Below the pieces are notes generated by a model that searched no databases, had not been told where the DNA came from, and was given only the letters and a program-made list of their open reading frames with translations. A stretch of DNA of 61,273 bases, taken from IMG/VR virus record IMGVR_UViG_3300033145_000471, positions 1 to 61,273 of that record, one strand, 5' to 3'. The position numbers and the translations under genes are program-made. The first letter of the stretch is position 1. Every line of letters begins with the position of its first letter. Origin of the DNA: a virus. This document shows, in pieces, positions 49,633-58,248 of this stretch.

Positions 49633-50672
49633 CCCTCGGCAGCCTGTTCTCAGGGATCGGCGGATTCGAGCTCGGCTTGCTCCAATCTGGTCTCATAACC
49701 GAAGTGAAATGGCAGGTGGAAATTGACGGATATTGTAGAAAAGTCCTTGAATGGCACTTCCCGGAAACCAAACGATACGTTGACATCCGGGACTGTGGGG
49801 AACATAACCTCGAACCAGTTGACGTTATTTGCGGCGGATTCCCATGCCAGCCTTTTTCCGTCGCCGGGAAGCGAAAAGGCAAGGGGGATGACCGTCACCT
49901 CTGGCCGGAAATGTTACGAATATGCCGATCCCTCCAACCCGCTCTCATCCTTGTTGAGAATGTTCCTGGTCTCCTCAGTATGGCGGAGTCCCGAAGCGAT
50001 GTTAGAGTGGAAGGTAGTACCGTATTACGAACGCCGGAGGCTGACTATTACGACGGTGTACACTCATTTCAGGAGCGAATGCTATTCGGAGCGATCCTCG
50101 ACGATCTCGAAGAAGCAGGATATTGGACGCTGCCGCTTGTTATACCGGCTTGCGCCGTCGGTGCGAACCACAGGCGGGACAGGGTGTTCGTTATTGCCTA
50201 CAATCCGAAGTCACGAAGTCGGGGATTATCAGTACAGCCGGGGCGACCACGACAGGCCAGTGATGACGTTGACGGGAACGGTAAAGGCACTCATGCCGAC
50301 TCCAACAACCCCGAGACCGCACGACAGCGAAAATACAGTGGGGAAATATTACCCATCACAGAAGCAGAAAGATTTGATTTACGCATTGGCACTTCTGCCG
50401 ACGCCTCATGCGAACTGCTCGACGGGAGCGGGAGAGAAAGGCGAGGGTGGGCCGAATTTACAGACAGCGGTTACTATGTTGAATGCACCGACGGGAAACT
50501 CCGCCGGCTGCCCTCTGGATTTTATTGGTCTGGTCGAATGGATGATGGGCGTGGAGATAGAATACACAAACTCCGTGCCCTCGGCAACGCCGTCCACGTC
50601 GGTGTCGCCTATGAAATCGGCACGATAATCAAGGAGTGGATGGAAGAAAAAGGAAAGGTAGAAATGATATGA
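49629..50672 (+). CDS. dcm: DNA (cytosine-5)-methyltransferase
   Basis: 347 aa. Motif I LFSGIGGFE (6-14), motif IV GGFPCQPFS with Cys73, ENV (110-112), motif VIII RRDRVFVIA and motif X LRALGNAV. It would methylate phage DNA and protect it from host restriction. The target-recognition part is short. A 301-codon open frame runs through most of it in another phase (49723-50628). Confidence 0.92.
   Translation: MTLGSLFSGIGGFELGLLQSGLITEVKWQVEIDGYCRKVLEWHFPETKRYVDIRDCGEHNLEPVDVICGGFPCQPFSVAGKRKGKGDDRHLWPEMLRICRSLQPALILVENVPGLLSMAESRSDVRVEGSTVLRTPEADYYDGVHSFQERMLFGAILDDLEEAGYWTLPLVIPACAVGANHRRDRVFVIAYNPKSRSRGLSVQPGRPRQASDDVDGNGKGTHADSNNPETARQRKYSGEILPITEAERFDLRIGTSADASCELLDGSGRERRGWAEFTDSGYYVECTDGKLRRLPSGFYWSGRMDDGRGDRIHKLRALGNAVHVGVAYEIGTIIKEWMEEKGKVEMI
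49723..50628 (+). CDS. Overprinted open frame inside the methyltransferase gene
   Basis: 301 codons, +1 phase relative to dcm, no stop. It reads SLFPSPGSEKARGMTVTSGRK, later LLYRLAPSVRTTGGTG, LLPTIRSHE, LLPTPHANC and GLVEWMMGVEIEYT. I recall the same motif order as annotated phage methyltransferase-associated proteins, which would mean the overlap is conserved. Start codon and ribosome site are weak. Either dual coding or an old fusion read in a second frame. Confidence 0.45.
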   Translation: MTDIVEKSLNGTSRKPNDTLTSGTVGNITSNQLTLFAADSHASLFPSPGSEKARGMTVTSGRKCYEYADPSNPLSSLLRMFLVSSVWRSPEAMLEWKVVPYYERRRLTITTVYTHFRSECYSERSSTISKKQDIGRCRLLYRLAPSVRTTGGTGCSLLPTIRSHEVGDYQYSRGDHDRPVMTLTGTVKALMPTPTTPRPHDSENTVGKYYPSQKQKDLIYALALLPTPHANCSTGAGEKGEGGPNLQTAVTMLNAPTGNSAGCPLDFIGLVEWMMGVEIEYTNSVPSATPSTSVSPMKSAR

Positions 50673-50728
50673 CCATACTTGCGATTGTACTTGCGATAGT
50701 GATAGCGGGCTGCGGGGCATCGCTATGA
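50669..50728 (+). CDS. Lipobox micropeptide
   Basis: 19 aa, MTILAIVLAIVIAGCGASL. A hydrophobic stretch ending in IAGC would be processed as a tiny lipoprotein. Overlaps neighbours by 4 bases each. Confidence 0.4.
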   Translation: MTILAIVLAIVIAGCGASL

Positions 50729-51099
50729 GTAAAGGACTGTCCCCTGTCCAGCGCACTATGCGGGCGCTCCGTGATCAGGGTGTCATCTGTGGAATCGTGG
50801 AACGCTGGAATCAGCACGTCGGCCCCTTTGGTATTAGGCAAGACCTGTTCGGCATTGTCGACATCCTTGCCCTGGACCCCGAACGCGGCTTCATCGGGAT
50901 ACAGGCATGTGGGCAGGATTTCGCGGCTCACGTTAGGAAACTTACAGAGGAACGCGCCCAAGAGTGTATCGACTGGCTGGAGACGCCTGGCGGGGTGCTC
51001 GAACTATGGGGTTGGCGAAAAATATTAAAAAACAGAGGAGGAAAACAAAAATTATGGACGCCAAGAATAAAGGAGATAACCCTTGAAGATTTTAGATAA
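50725..51099 (+). CDS. PD-(D/E)XK-like nuclease (resolvase-type)
   Basis: 124 aa. FGIRQDLFGIVDILALD (acid cluster), GFIGIQACG (Q in place of the usual catalytic pair), then LELWGWRKI fit a small phage nuclease family related to Holliday-junction or VRR-type folds. The last 20 residues (WTPRIKEITLEDF) lie in AT-rich DNA of the following HNH element and replace the native end. Confidence 0.6.
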   Translation: MSKGLSPVQRTMRALRDQGVICGIVERWNQHVGPFGIRQDLFGIVDILALDPERGFIGIQACGQDFAAHVRKLTEERAQECIDWLETPGGVLELWGWRKILKNRGGKQKLWTPRIKEITLEDFR

Positions 51100-51697
51100 A
51101 AATGTTCCATATGGTTATTGTCATTGTGGTTGTGGGGGAAAAACAAAAATAATCAAATGGTCTGATAAAACAAAAGGTCTTATTAGGGGCGAACCTCATA
51201 GATATATAATGGGGCATTCAAGCAGATGTTTAAATTGGGGAAGAAAGATTATTAATAAAGACGGCCGCTTAATGATTTACAACCCTAAACACCATAGAGC
51301 AACAAGTAATGGCTATGTATTTAATCACATACTTGTGGTTGAAAAAGCAACGGGAATTAAAATTACTAAAATATATCACATACACCATATAAACCAAGAT
51401 AAAACAGACGATAAACCCTCTAATTTGGTTCTTTGCCCTTCTGCTAAATATCATCATTTGCTACACCAGAGACAACGAGCAAAAAATAAATGTGGAAATC
51501 CAAACTGGAGAAAATGCCAATATTGCCAGCAATATGATAAACCAGCAAACCTATTTATTGCAAAAAAATCTATTTATCACAATCAATGTAAAGCAAAACA
51601 CAAAAGAGAAACAAGGCAAAGCAAGGCCATGAGGTGGAAGCCGAGGGTTAGAGAATTTACACTTGCGGATTTTGGATGTAGCGGTGAAGGAGAATGA
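51083..51697 (+). CDS. HNH homing endonuclease
   Basis: 204 aa, TTG start with AAAGGAG upstream. N-terminal CHCGCGGKT and a GHSSRCLNWG region bind zinc or DNA; IHHINQDKTDDKPSNLVLC is the HNH core, with CQYCQQYD later. The gene is 35% GC (51241-51300) against 58% upstream. Its last residues (MRWKPRVREFTLADFG) match the end of the upstream nuclease (WTPRIKEITLEDF), so the native 3' end is now fused to the HNH gene. Confidence 0.8.
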   Translation: MKILDKNVPYGYCHCGCGGKTKIIKWSDKTKGLIRGEPHRYIMGHSSRCLNWGRKIINKDGRLMIYNPKHHRATSNGYVFNHILVVEKATGIKITKIYHIHHINQDKTDDKPSNLVLCPSAKYHHLLHQRQRAKNKCGNPNWRKCQYCQQYDKPANLFIAKKSIYHNQCKAKHKRETRQSKAMRWKPRVREFTLADFGCSGEGE

Positions 51698-51700
51698 GTG

Positions 51701-51874
51701 ATGTATAAAAATATTGATGTAAAAGATTGTGATCATTCCACAACAGAGACCGAAGAACCCATTATTAAAATTCTAATGAGGATCGAGAACAATCTTGGGG
51801 GCATTCTCGGAGCCTGCCTTTTCGCCGCGTTTTTGCTTGCAGTAATACTCATAAAATTGTCTTTAGCATTGTAG
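51701..51874 (+). CDS. Small membrane protein
   Basis: 57 aa behind GAAGGAG. One C-terminal helix (LGACLFAAFLLAVILIKLSLAL) after an acidic N-terminus. Unknown. Confidence 0.55.
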   Translation: MYKNIDVKDCDHSTTETEEPIIKILMRIENNLGGILGACLFAAFLLAVILIKLSLAL

Positions 51875-51886
51875 GGAGATCAGGCG

Positions 51887-52111
51887 ATGGAGAAAAATGA
51901 ATTGCTTTTTGCCCTCACGCAACTTGAAAGAAGCGCGGCGGCATTGAGAACAAAGGTTGCTAAAATGAACGAAATAGACCCCAAGAGGTTTATGCCCCAG
52001 GAGAGATTAATTATATGGACTGGAATTATGATTGAGCCTTTTGATGACGCGACAGGGCTATTGGACGTGGAAAAGATGATGAAAATAAACGCAAAAGAAT
52101 GGGAGTTATGA
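51887..52111 (+). CDS. Hypothetical helical protein
   Basis: 74 aa. LLFALTQLERSAAALRTKVAKM then PQERLIIWTGIMIEP. No family recognised. Confidence 0.5.
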   Translation: MEKNELLFALTQLERSAAALRTKVAKMNEIDPKRFMPQERLIIWTGIMIEPFDDATGLLDVEKMMKINAKEWEL

Positions 52112-52344
52112 AAATGAAAATCCGGGAACGAATATTTAAAAAAAGCGCCCCTCCTTTCAATGTGAACCCGCTGCCACCGAACGTCAAGCCGCCGAAACCG
52201 CCGCCGGCACCGCCAGAACCAAACAGGGGAAGTATAGTTTTTCGGATAACCAAACAGTCGCCGGGCACGGTAATAGTAAATGGCGAGGACGTGATAATAA
52301 TTCGCGGGATTTCTTTAAAAAGCTTGGAGGCAAACACTAAATGA
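52108..52344 (+). CDS. Proline-rich small protein
   Basis: 78 aa (start 52108 or 52114). A KPPKPPPAPPEPNRGS stretch separates a basic start from a small beta C-terminus (TVIVNGEDVIIIRG). Its stop overlaps the pseB start. Unknown. Confidence 0.5.
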   Translation: MKMKIRERIFKKSAPPFNVNPLPPNVKPPKPPPAPPEPNRGSIVFRITKQSPGTVIVNGEDVIIIRGISLKSLEANTK

Positions 52345-53297
52345 ACTGGCGCGACAAGACAATCCTTATCACCGGCGGCACGGGATCGTTCGGCAGGAAA
52401 TTCACCGAGGTCATGCTGAACGATTACCACCCCCGCAAGCTCATCATCCTGAGCCGCGACGAAGAAAAACAGCGAGCCATGAAAGACACGTACGATCATC
52501 CGACGCTGCGGTTTTTCATCGGCGACATTCGTGAGCGGCGGCGTATGTTCCGCGCTTTTGAAGGTGTTGACATCGTCGTACATGCCGCCGCTCTCAAACA
52601 AGTGCCGTCATGCGAGTACAACCCACTCGAAGCCGTCCGCACGAACATCGACGGCGCGGCAAACATCATTGAGGCCGCACTTGACCAGAAGGTAGAGCGT
52701 CTTATCGCCATCAGCACCGACAAGGCCGTGAACCCGGTCAATCTCTATGGCGGGACCAAGCTGGTCATGGAAAAGCTATTCGTTCAGGCCAACTCATACA
52801 AGGGCAGACGCGACATTGCATTCTCATGCACCCGCTACGGTAACGTTATCGGCAGCAGGGGCAGTATCGTCCCGGTCTTTCAGAAACAACGCGAGACAGG
52901 GCGGCTCACAATCACCGACAAGCGCATGACGCGGTTCTGGCTGACGCTCGATGAGGGCGTGCGGTTCGTTATTCACTGTCTCGAAATCATGCGCGGCGGC
53001 GAAATATTCGTGCCGAAAATTCCGAGTATGCGGATTATCGACCTTGCCGATTCAATCGCGCCGGAATGCGAGCAAATAGTTACCGGCATACGGCCGGGCG
53101 AGAAATTGCACGAGGTGCTTATTTCACGCGATGAGGCACGGCACACGCTCGAATTTGATGATATGTTTGTTGTCAAGCCGCTGTTTCGCTGGTGGGGTGG
53201 GAACGACAGTCAGGCCGGCGAGCCGGTGCCGGAAGGATTCGAGTATCGGAGCGACACAAATCCTCAAAAGGTGATGGGAGAAATGTTAAATGTCTGA
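52341..53297 (+). CDS. pseB: UDP-GlcNAc 4,6-dehydratase (PseB-like)
   Basis: 318 aa short-chain dehydrogenase. NADP motif TGGTGSFG (11-18), HAAALKQVP (81-89), STDKA with Lys128 and YGGTK with Tyr136/Lys140 follow PseB/FlaA1. PseB makes the 4-keto-6-deoxy sugar from UDP-GlcNAc, the first step to pseudaminic acid. It is the first gene of the sugar block, coupled to the aminotransferase by overlap. Confidence 0.9.
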   Translation: MNWRDKTILITGGTGSFGRKFTEVMLNDYHPRKLIILSRDEEKQRAMKDTYDHPTLRFFIGDIRERRRMFRAFEGVDIVVHAAALKQVPSCEYNPLEAVRTNIDGAANIIEAALDQKVERLIAISTDKAVNPVNLYGGTKLVMEKLFVQANSYKGRRDIAFSCTRYGNVIGSRGSIVPVFQKQRETGRLTITDKRMTRFWLTLDEGVRFVIHCLEIMRGGEIFVPKIPSMRIIDLADSIAPECEQIVTGIRPGEKLHEVLISRDEARHTLEFDDMFVVKPLFRWWGGNDSQAGEPVPEGFEYRSDTNPQKVMGEMLNV

Positions 53298-54369
53298 AAA
53301 GCTCGCAATAAACGGTGGTAAACCAGTCCGCAGTGAATTCTTACCATACGCCCGTCAGCAGATTGACAATGCGGATGTTGTGTATATGAATCAGGCGGTG
53401 CGGTCTGACAGGATTACTACCGGCGAATGGGTGGAGAAGTATGAAAACGCTTTTGCCGAATACCACGGTGCGAAATATGGTATAGCGGTGAGTTCGGGGA
53501 CGGCGGCGCTGATGATAGTATACAAGCTGTTATTTTGGGGCCATTTCAGGCATTTAATCATATCACCCTTGACTTTCACGGCATCAGTGAACGTGGCATG
53601 GGGTTTATGCAGTATAGAATTCAGGGACATCAACAGGAATACGCTGTTTATAGAAAACGATTCATGTCCGAACGAACACGCTGTAACCGTTTTGATTGAT
53701 TACGCCGGTCACAAAGATGAGCGCTTTTGTACCGTTCGCGACGCCTGCCACTCAATAGGGATGCCGTTTGGTAATTCCACAATCTCCTGCTACAGCACCC
53801 ATGCCGTCAAAAACATCACTACCGGCGAGGGCGGAATGATATTAACAAACGATGAAATCATCGCCGGGCAATGCCGCCGCTTCCGCGACCACGGGCGTGA
53901 TGCTACAGGCGACATGGTGGAATTCGGCTATAACTTCCGCCTGCCGGACATCAATTGCGCTCTCGGCTGGTCACAACTACAGAAACTTGGCGGCTGGATT
54001 CAGAGGCGCCGCGAGATCGCACAGACGTACAAGGACGCTTTCGCCGATGTGGACGGGATAACGCTTCCGGCGATACCACTCGACGAATCGTCCTGGCACC
54101 TGTTCCCGATACTGGTAGAGAACCGCGACAGGGTCAGGGTGGCATTAGAGGCGGAGAACATCGGCACGCAGATACATTACAGGCCGGTGTATTACCACAC
54201 GTACTATCAAAATCTTGGGTATAAGCGGGGGCTGTGCCCGAACGCGGAGTGGATATACGAACGGATTCTGTCGATACCGCTGTTCCCGGCGATGGCTGAC
54301 GATGACGTGCAGGACGTGATAACGGCGGTGAAGAAGGTTGTTCAATTTTACAGGGAGACAATCAGGTGA
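53290..54369 (+). CDS. pseC: PLP aminotransferase (PseC/DegT-like)
   Basis: 359 aa. VSSGTAALMI binds the cofactor phosphate, DACHS (151-155) the ring, and HAVKNITTG places Lys174 as the Schiff base. PseC adds the 4-amino group to the PseB product. It overlaps pseB by 8 bases. A small gene and a regulator separate it from the rest of the block. Confidence 0.88.
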   Translation: MSEKLAINGGKPVRSEFLPYARQQIDNADVVYMNQAVRSDRITTGEWVEKYENAFAEYHGAKYGIAVSSGTAALMIVYKLLFWGHFRHLIISPLTFTASVNVAWGLCSIEFRDINRNTLFIENDSCPNEHAVTVLIDYAGHKDERFCTVRDACHSIGMPFGNSTISCYSTHAVKNITTGEGGMILTNDEIIAGQCRRFRDHGRDATGDMVEFGYNFRLPDINCALGWSQLQKLGGWIQRRREIAQTYKDAFADVDGITLPAIPLDESSWHLFPILVENRDRVRVALEAENIGTQIHYRPVYYHTYYQNLGYKRGLCPNAEWIYERILSIPLFPAMADDDVQDVITAVKKVVQFYRETIR

Positions 54370-54617
54370 AAGTTACAGTAGAGGTTAAGGTTTATGCTGC
54401 GAATAAAAATATTTTAAGACCAGTGGCCAAACCCATGATACTTGAATCATGGGGTAACACAAATCTTACAAGAGTTGTTAGAATTAGCCTGCCAGACGGT
54501 ATAAGTTTGTGTGCGGACATTGATGAATTGTATAACGCACTTTATGCAATAGATAAGGCGGTCAATGAAGGGGGAAATGATGATGCAAGGCTGGCTCCGG
54601 CCCAAGAATGCGGCTGA
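54366..54617 (+). CDS. Hypothetical small protein
   Basis: 83 aa, GTG start, AT rich. TVEVKVYAANKNILRPVAKPM then LPDGISLCADIDELYNAL. No family recognised; not an obvious sugar enzyme. Confidence 0.45.
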   Translation: MKVTVEVKVYAANKNILRPVAKPMILESWGNTNLTRVVRISLPDGISLCADIDELYNALYAIDKAVNEGGNDDARLAPAQECG

Positions 54618-54804
54618 GTACTGCAACGTGTCAACCCGCACGATACACGAGTGGATGAAACTCGGACTTCGACATTCAAAAATGCGGGGCGCCGTGCTTA
54701 TCAAGGTCGAATGGATTGATGAATTTCTGGAACAGCGCGAACAGAAATCAGATGCCGACACGATTGTCGATGAAGTCGTGAAGGATATCAGAAAGCGAGG
54801 GTAG
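54577..54804 (+). CDS. HTH_17 excisionase-like protein
   Basis: 75 aa (start at one of three ATGs 54577-54583). LRPKNAAEYCNVSTRTIHEWMKLGLRH is a winged HT-H motif of the excisionase/AlpA type. Typical phage early gene interleaved in the sugar block. Confidence 0.65.
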   Translation: MMMQGWLRPKNAAEYCNVSTRTIHEWMKLGLRHSKMRGAVLIKVEWIDEFLEQREQKSDADTIVDEVVKDIRKRG

Positions 54805-54807
54805 TCT

Positions 54808-55342
54808 ATGACGGAAATTCCTGAAAACAAATATCTCGGCAAGCTATGTAAGCGCGGGCACGACTGGAACGGGACGGGGAAGAGTTTACGGTATAAAAGT
54901 GGGGCGTGTGTTAAATGCACGGCAGAAACGTACAGGAAATGGCGCAAAAACAATCCAGAGAAAGTGAAAGAAAACGATAGGAGGTGGTACAGAAACAATC
55001 CAGAGAAAGTGAAAGAAAGGAGCAAAAGGTGGAAAAGAAACAATCCAGAGAAAGTGAAAGAAAGTGAAAGAAAACGATAGGAGGTGGTACAGAAACAATC
55101 CAGAGAAAGTGAGGGAAAAAGCAATAAAATGGCGCAAAAACAATCCAGAGAAAATGAAAGAAAACAATAGGAGGCGGTGCAAGGGAAACCGAGAAAGACT
55201 AAAAGATTGTTATATTAAGCGGCTTCTGTGTGGCGGCGAACACTCATTACGCGCCAAAGACATCCCGCCAGAACTCATTGAAATAAAGCGCGCCCAACTC
55301 AAACTACACCGTTACTTAAGGGAGGATTCAAATGTCTCATAA
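54808..55342 (+). pseudogene. Repeat-rich phage protein split by 10-bp duplication
   Basis: The two halves (54808-55080 and 55064-55342) form one protein: KLCKRGHDWNGTGKSLRYKSG start, five NNPEKVKE repeats, and a DIPPELIEIKRAQLKLHR end that is common in phage proteins. In the third repeat GTGAAAGAAA is present twice (55049-55068), so the frame shifts and stops at TAG 55078. Slippage could restore it, so this may be phase variable. Confidence 0.7.
54949..55160 (+). repeat. Five tandem coding repeats
   Basis: ACAATCCAGAGAAA recurs five times at about 41-49 base spacing, each coding NNPEK. Such repeats recombine and slip easily, which explains the 10-bp duplication. Confidence 0.85.
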
Positions 55343-55565
55343 GCTCATTACACCCGAAGGCAAGGAAATCACCTGCATTGAAAACATCAATGATTTAAGG
55401 ATATCGCTCTGTGAAACCTACGACCAAGTGCGCGCCGGTGTCATTGAAAGGGCGCAAGCGGAAGCCCTGTCAAATGTGGCGGGCAAAATCATATCGACCC
55501 TCAAGGTTGAACTGGTGAACGCCAAACTCAAAAACGAAACACCCCAAATCGGATTTATTGAATAA
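55332..55565 (+). CDS. Small phage accessory protein
   Basis: 77 aa. ISLCETYDQVRAGVIERAQAEALSN is typical of a short phage helical protein; no function known. Overlaps the next start by one base. Confidence 0.55.
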   Translation: MSHKLITPEGKEITCIENINDLRISLCETYDQVRAGVIERAQAEALSNVAGKIISTLKVELVNAKLKNETPQIGFIE

Positions 55566-56323
55566 TGACCGGTGCAATCATACAGGCATCCATGCTGTCA
55601 AAGCGGCTGCCCGGCAAGTCGCTCATGGACATCGGCGGCAAGTCCATGCTTACCCGCATTGTAGAGCGAGTCAGGCGGGCGAAAAGCGTGGGCAAGATCG
55701 TTGTGGCAACGACGAAACACAAGAAAGACGATGCGATAGCCGAAGAATGCGGACGGCTGAACATTGGATTTATCAGAGGTGTTCGCAAACAGGTGTTGCA
55801 TGACTACTATGCGGCGGCTCACGTGTTCAGCATCGACCCGGCCATCCGCATCACCGGCGACTGTCCGCTTATCGACCCGTATGTGATCGACGCCATTGTC
55901 AAGGTGTTCATGTCCGACGAGTACGACTACGTGTCGAATATCCCGAACCTGTTTGGCCGCACCCTGCCGCGCGGTCTTGACGTGGAGGTCATATCGTTCA
56001 CGACGCTGAAATGGCTGCATGAGAACATCACGCCCGAAAAGCTCGGTGACGAGTTCCACAAGGATTACGTCGAGCACGTCACGTTTTATATCCGCGAGAA
56101 TCCCGACAAATTCAAGGCGGCAATGGTCAAGAACAGCTTTGCGATGTACCGGTGGACGGTCGACCGACAGAATGAACTCGACTTTGTGAGGAAGATATAT
56201 GACGAGATGGGCGACAGTGAATTCACGTGGATTGATGTGATAAGATTTCTGAACGATCACCCGGAGTTGATTATAACCGAAACCGCCGAAAGCCAGGCGA
56301 CCGTGAAAGGAGGCGTGTGGTGA
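55565..56323 (+). CDS. SpsF/PseF-like nucleotidyltransferase
   Basis: 252 aa. AIIQASMLSKRLPGKSL carries the nucleotide-binding signature, followed by RITGDCPLIDP (metal site) and a PRGLDVEVIS segment. SpsF-type enzymes activate acidic sugars; in this block the likely job is CMP activation of the nonulosonic acid. Classical PseF/NeuA share the fold but not all motifs. Confidence 0.75.
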   Translation: MTGAIIQASMLSKRLPGKSLMDIGGKSMLTRIVERVRRAKSVGKIVVATTKHKKDDAIAEECGRLNIGFIRGVRKQVLHDYYAAAHVFSIDPAIRITGDCPLIDPYVIDAIVKVFMSDEYDYVSNIPNLFGRTLPRGLDVEVISFTTLKWLHENITPEKLGDEFHKDYVEHVTFYIRENPDKFKAAMVKNSFAMYRWTVDRQNELDFVRKIYDEMGDSEFTWIDVIRFLNDHPELIITETAESQATVKGGVW

Positions 56324-56991
56324 AAATAGCAGTTTTCATGTCTCTCGACACCGAAAGCAAAGCATACGCTATCAAAATATCCCGGTATTTATGCGATTGC
56401 CCGGGCATAGAAATCATAGGGCAACATACTTACGCACCCTACACTGCCGAACTGCAATCATACCATTACGACATCGGCGTCTCGGTCGGTTATAACCACA
56501 TTTTCAAGCCCGAGCACATTGCCCTGTTCCCGCACGGCATTATCAACCTGCACCCGTCACTTTTGCCGTATAACCGGGGTGCAATGCCGAACGTATGGAG
56601 CATCGTAGATGGCACACCGGCGGGCGCGACGCTGCATTACATTGACGAGGGAATCGATACTGGCGACATCATCGCACAACGGCACGTGCCTGTCGAGAGT
56701 ACCGATACAGGCGAAACGCTCTATCACAAATGCATGGCGGCGGGCGTGGAGTTGTTCAAGGAAACATGGCCGAAAATCATGGCGGGGAAGAACAGGAGGG
56801 TGAAGCAACCTGTTAGCCAACCCGCGCACAGAGCCAAAGACATCAATGATCTTGATGAAATTTCAAAGGGGCTGTTAATGAATATTCTCCGCGCCCGCAC
56901 ATTCCCGCCGCATGAATCGGCCTATTTTATCGACGACAACGGGCAAAAGGTGTTTGTCGAAGTCAAGCTGAGGAACGCCGATGAAAGATAA
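56317..56991 (+). CDS. Formyltransferase 1 (Fmt/ArnA-type)
   Basis: 225 aa at most (start GTG 56317 or 56320 behind GGAGG). LHPSLLPYNRGAMPNVWSI and HYIDEGIDTGDII contain the Asn-His-Asp catalytic set of 10-formyl-THF-dependent formyltransferases. It should formylate an amino group of a sugar. Overlaps the previous stop. Confidence 0.85.
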   Translation: MVKIAVFMSLDTESKAYAIKISRYLCDCPGIEIIGQHTYAPYTAELQSYHYDIGVSVGYNHIFKPEHIALFPHGIINLHPSLLPYNRGAMPNVWSIVDGTPAGATLHYIDEGIDTGDIIAQRHVPVESTDTGETLYHKCMAAGVELFKETWPKIMAGKNRRVKQPVSQPAHRAKDINDLDEISKGLLMNILRARTFPPHESAYFIDDNGQKVFVEVKLRNADER

Positions 56992-57661
56992 CACGTACAT
57001 CGTCTGCGGGTGTAAGCCGTGGTGCAGGAAAGTATTCCGGGATATGATAAGCGGCTTTTCAGGTAAGTGGTGGTATTGCGCCGATAAAACGAGCCTGGAA
57101 ATAGTATTAACCGACACGAAACCCCGCTATATCTTCTTCCTGCACTGGAACTGGAAAGTACCGCCCGAGATCACCGACAACTACGAATGCATCAATTTCC
57201 ACATGACCAGCCTACCATACGGTCGCGGCGGGTCACCGTTGCAGAACCTGATAGTGGGGATGGTGTATGCAACAGAGGTCACAGCCCATCGCATGACGCA
57301 GGAGATTGACGGCGGGCACATACTGTCTCAGCGCCCAATGCTCTTGCATGGAACCGCCGAGGAAATGTATCTCCAAGCCAACTATTTGATGGCGGCCATG
57401 ATTGACGAAATTATTCACGGGAAGTTCATCGAAAGGCCGCAAGCCGGTAAACCGGTCTATTTCAATCGCCGCACGCCCGAACAGTCTGAACTGCCCGAAA
57501 ATATGACGCTCCCCAGGGCATACGATTACATCCGCATGTTGGATGCCGAGACGTACCCGAAAGCGTTCATCCAGCTTGGCAACCTGCGGCTGGAGTTCAG
57601 CCACGCCTGCCGGTACACGGACAGGGTCGAGGCGCATGTGACAATTACGGAGAAACCATGA
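56981..57661 (+). CDS. Formyltransferase-like protein 2
   Basis: 226 aa. NFHMTSLPYGRGGSPLQNLI and TQEIDGGHIL match the formyltransferase core (His in FHMT; the final Asp is in EIDGG). The C-terminal 70 residues resemble the second domain of Fmt-like enzymes. Two copies suggest formylation at two positions or a split activity. Confidence 0.75.
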   Translation: MKDNTYIVCGCKPWCRKVFRDMISGFSGKWWYCADKTSLEIVLTDTKPRYIFFLHWNWKVPPEITDNYECINFHMTSLPYGRGGSPLQNLIVGMVYATEVTAHRMTQEIDGGHILSQRPMLLHGTAEEMYLQANYLMAAMIDEIIHGKFIERPQAGKPVYFNRRTPEQSELPENMTLPRAYDYIRMLDAETYPKAFIQLGNLRLEFSHACRYTDRVEAHVTITEKP

Positions 57662-58248
57662 CACGCCAAGAGAAAATCAACAGGATGCTCATGCTGAAAT
57701 TCGAGCACTCATACCGCGTCGCGCAGAACTGCAGGGCCATTGCGGAGAGCATCGGTCTGTCGCAAGAGGATATTATGCGGCTGATGTGTGCCGGGTACTT
57801 TCACGACATCGGGTATTATGACCTGATAAGACACGGCAATTACAGGAACCCAAGACACGCAGAACACGGGGCATGGATAATATACTCAGGGGGAATAGGG
57901 GGCGTAATAAACAGAGGCGAATATGGGACATTACACGCTGTCAGATACCACAATGTCAGTAAGCAGAAATTCGAGAGGTGCCGCACAGAATACCTCGCCA
58001 TTCTCCGCGACGCCGACAAACTCGACGTATTCCGTATCACAAAGCAGCTTATCGACGACGGGCGGATAGAGGAACACTGCCGGGAAATGTTTGACACGAC
58101 CCCGGAAGACTACTGCCGCGATCTGCTGTCATGGCTCGATGATATAAACTACGATTACACGAGGCGGGAAATCGAAGAAATGAATGTCATATCGAAACTG
58201 GAGGGGGTAGCGAATGAAGGTCTTGGTAGTAGCGGCACACCCCGATGA
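57658..58248 (+). CDS. HD-domain phosphohydrolase
   Basis: 196 aa. FEHSYRVAQNC, FHDIGYY, VRYHN and LRDADKLDVF give the H...HD...H...D metal ligands of HD/HDIG hydrolases. The substrate is unknown; in this block it might remove phosphate or UDP from an intermediate. Overlaps the PIG-L gene by 35 bases. Confidence 0.8.
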   Translation: MTRQEKINRMLMLKFEHSYRVAQNCRAIAESIGLSQEDIMRLMCAGYFHDIGYYDLIRHGNYRNPRHAEHGAWIIYSGGIGGVINRGEYGTLHAVRYHNVSKQKFERCRTEYLAILRDADKLDVFRITKQLIDDGRIEEHCREMFDTTPEDYCRDLLSWLDDINYDYTRREIEEMNVISKLEGVANEGLGSSGTPR

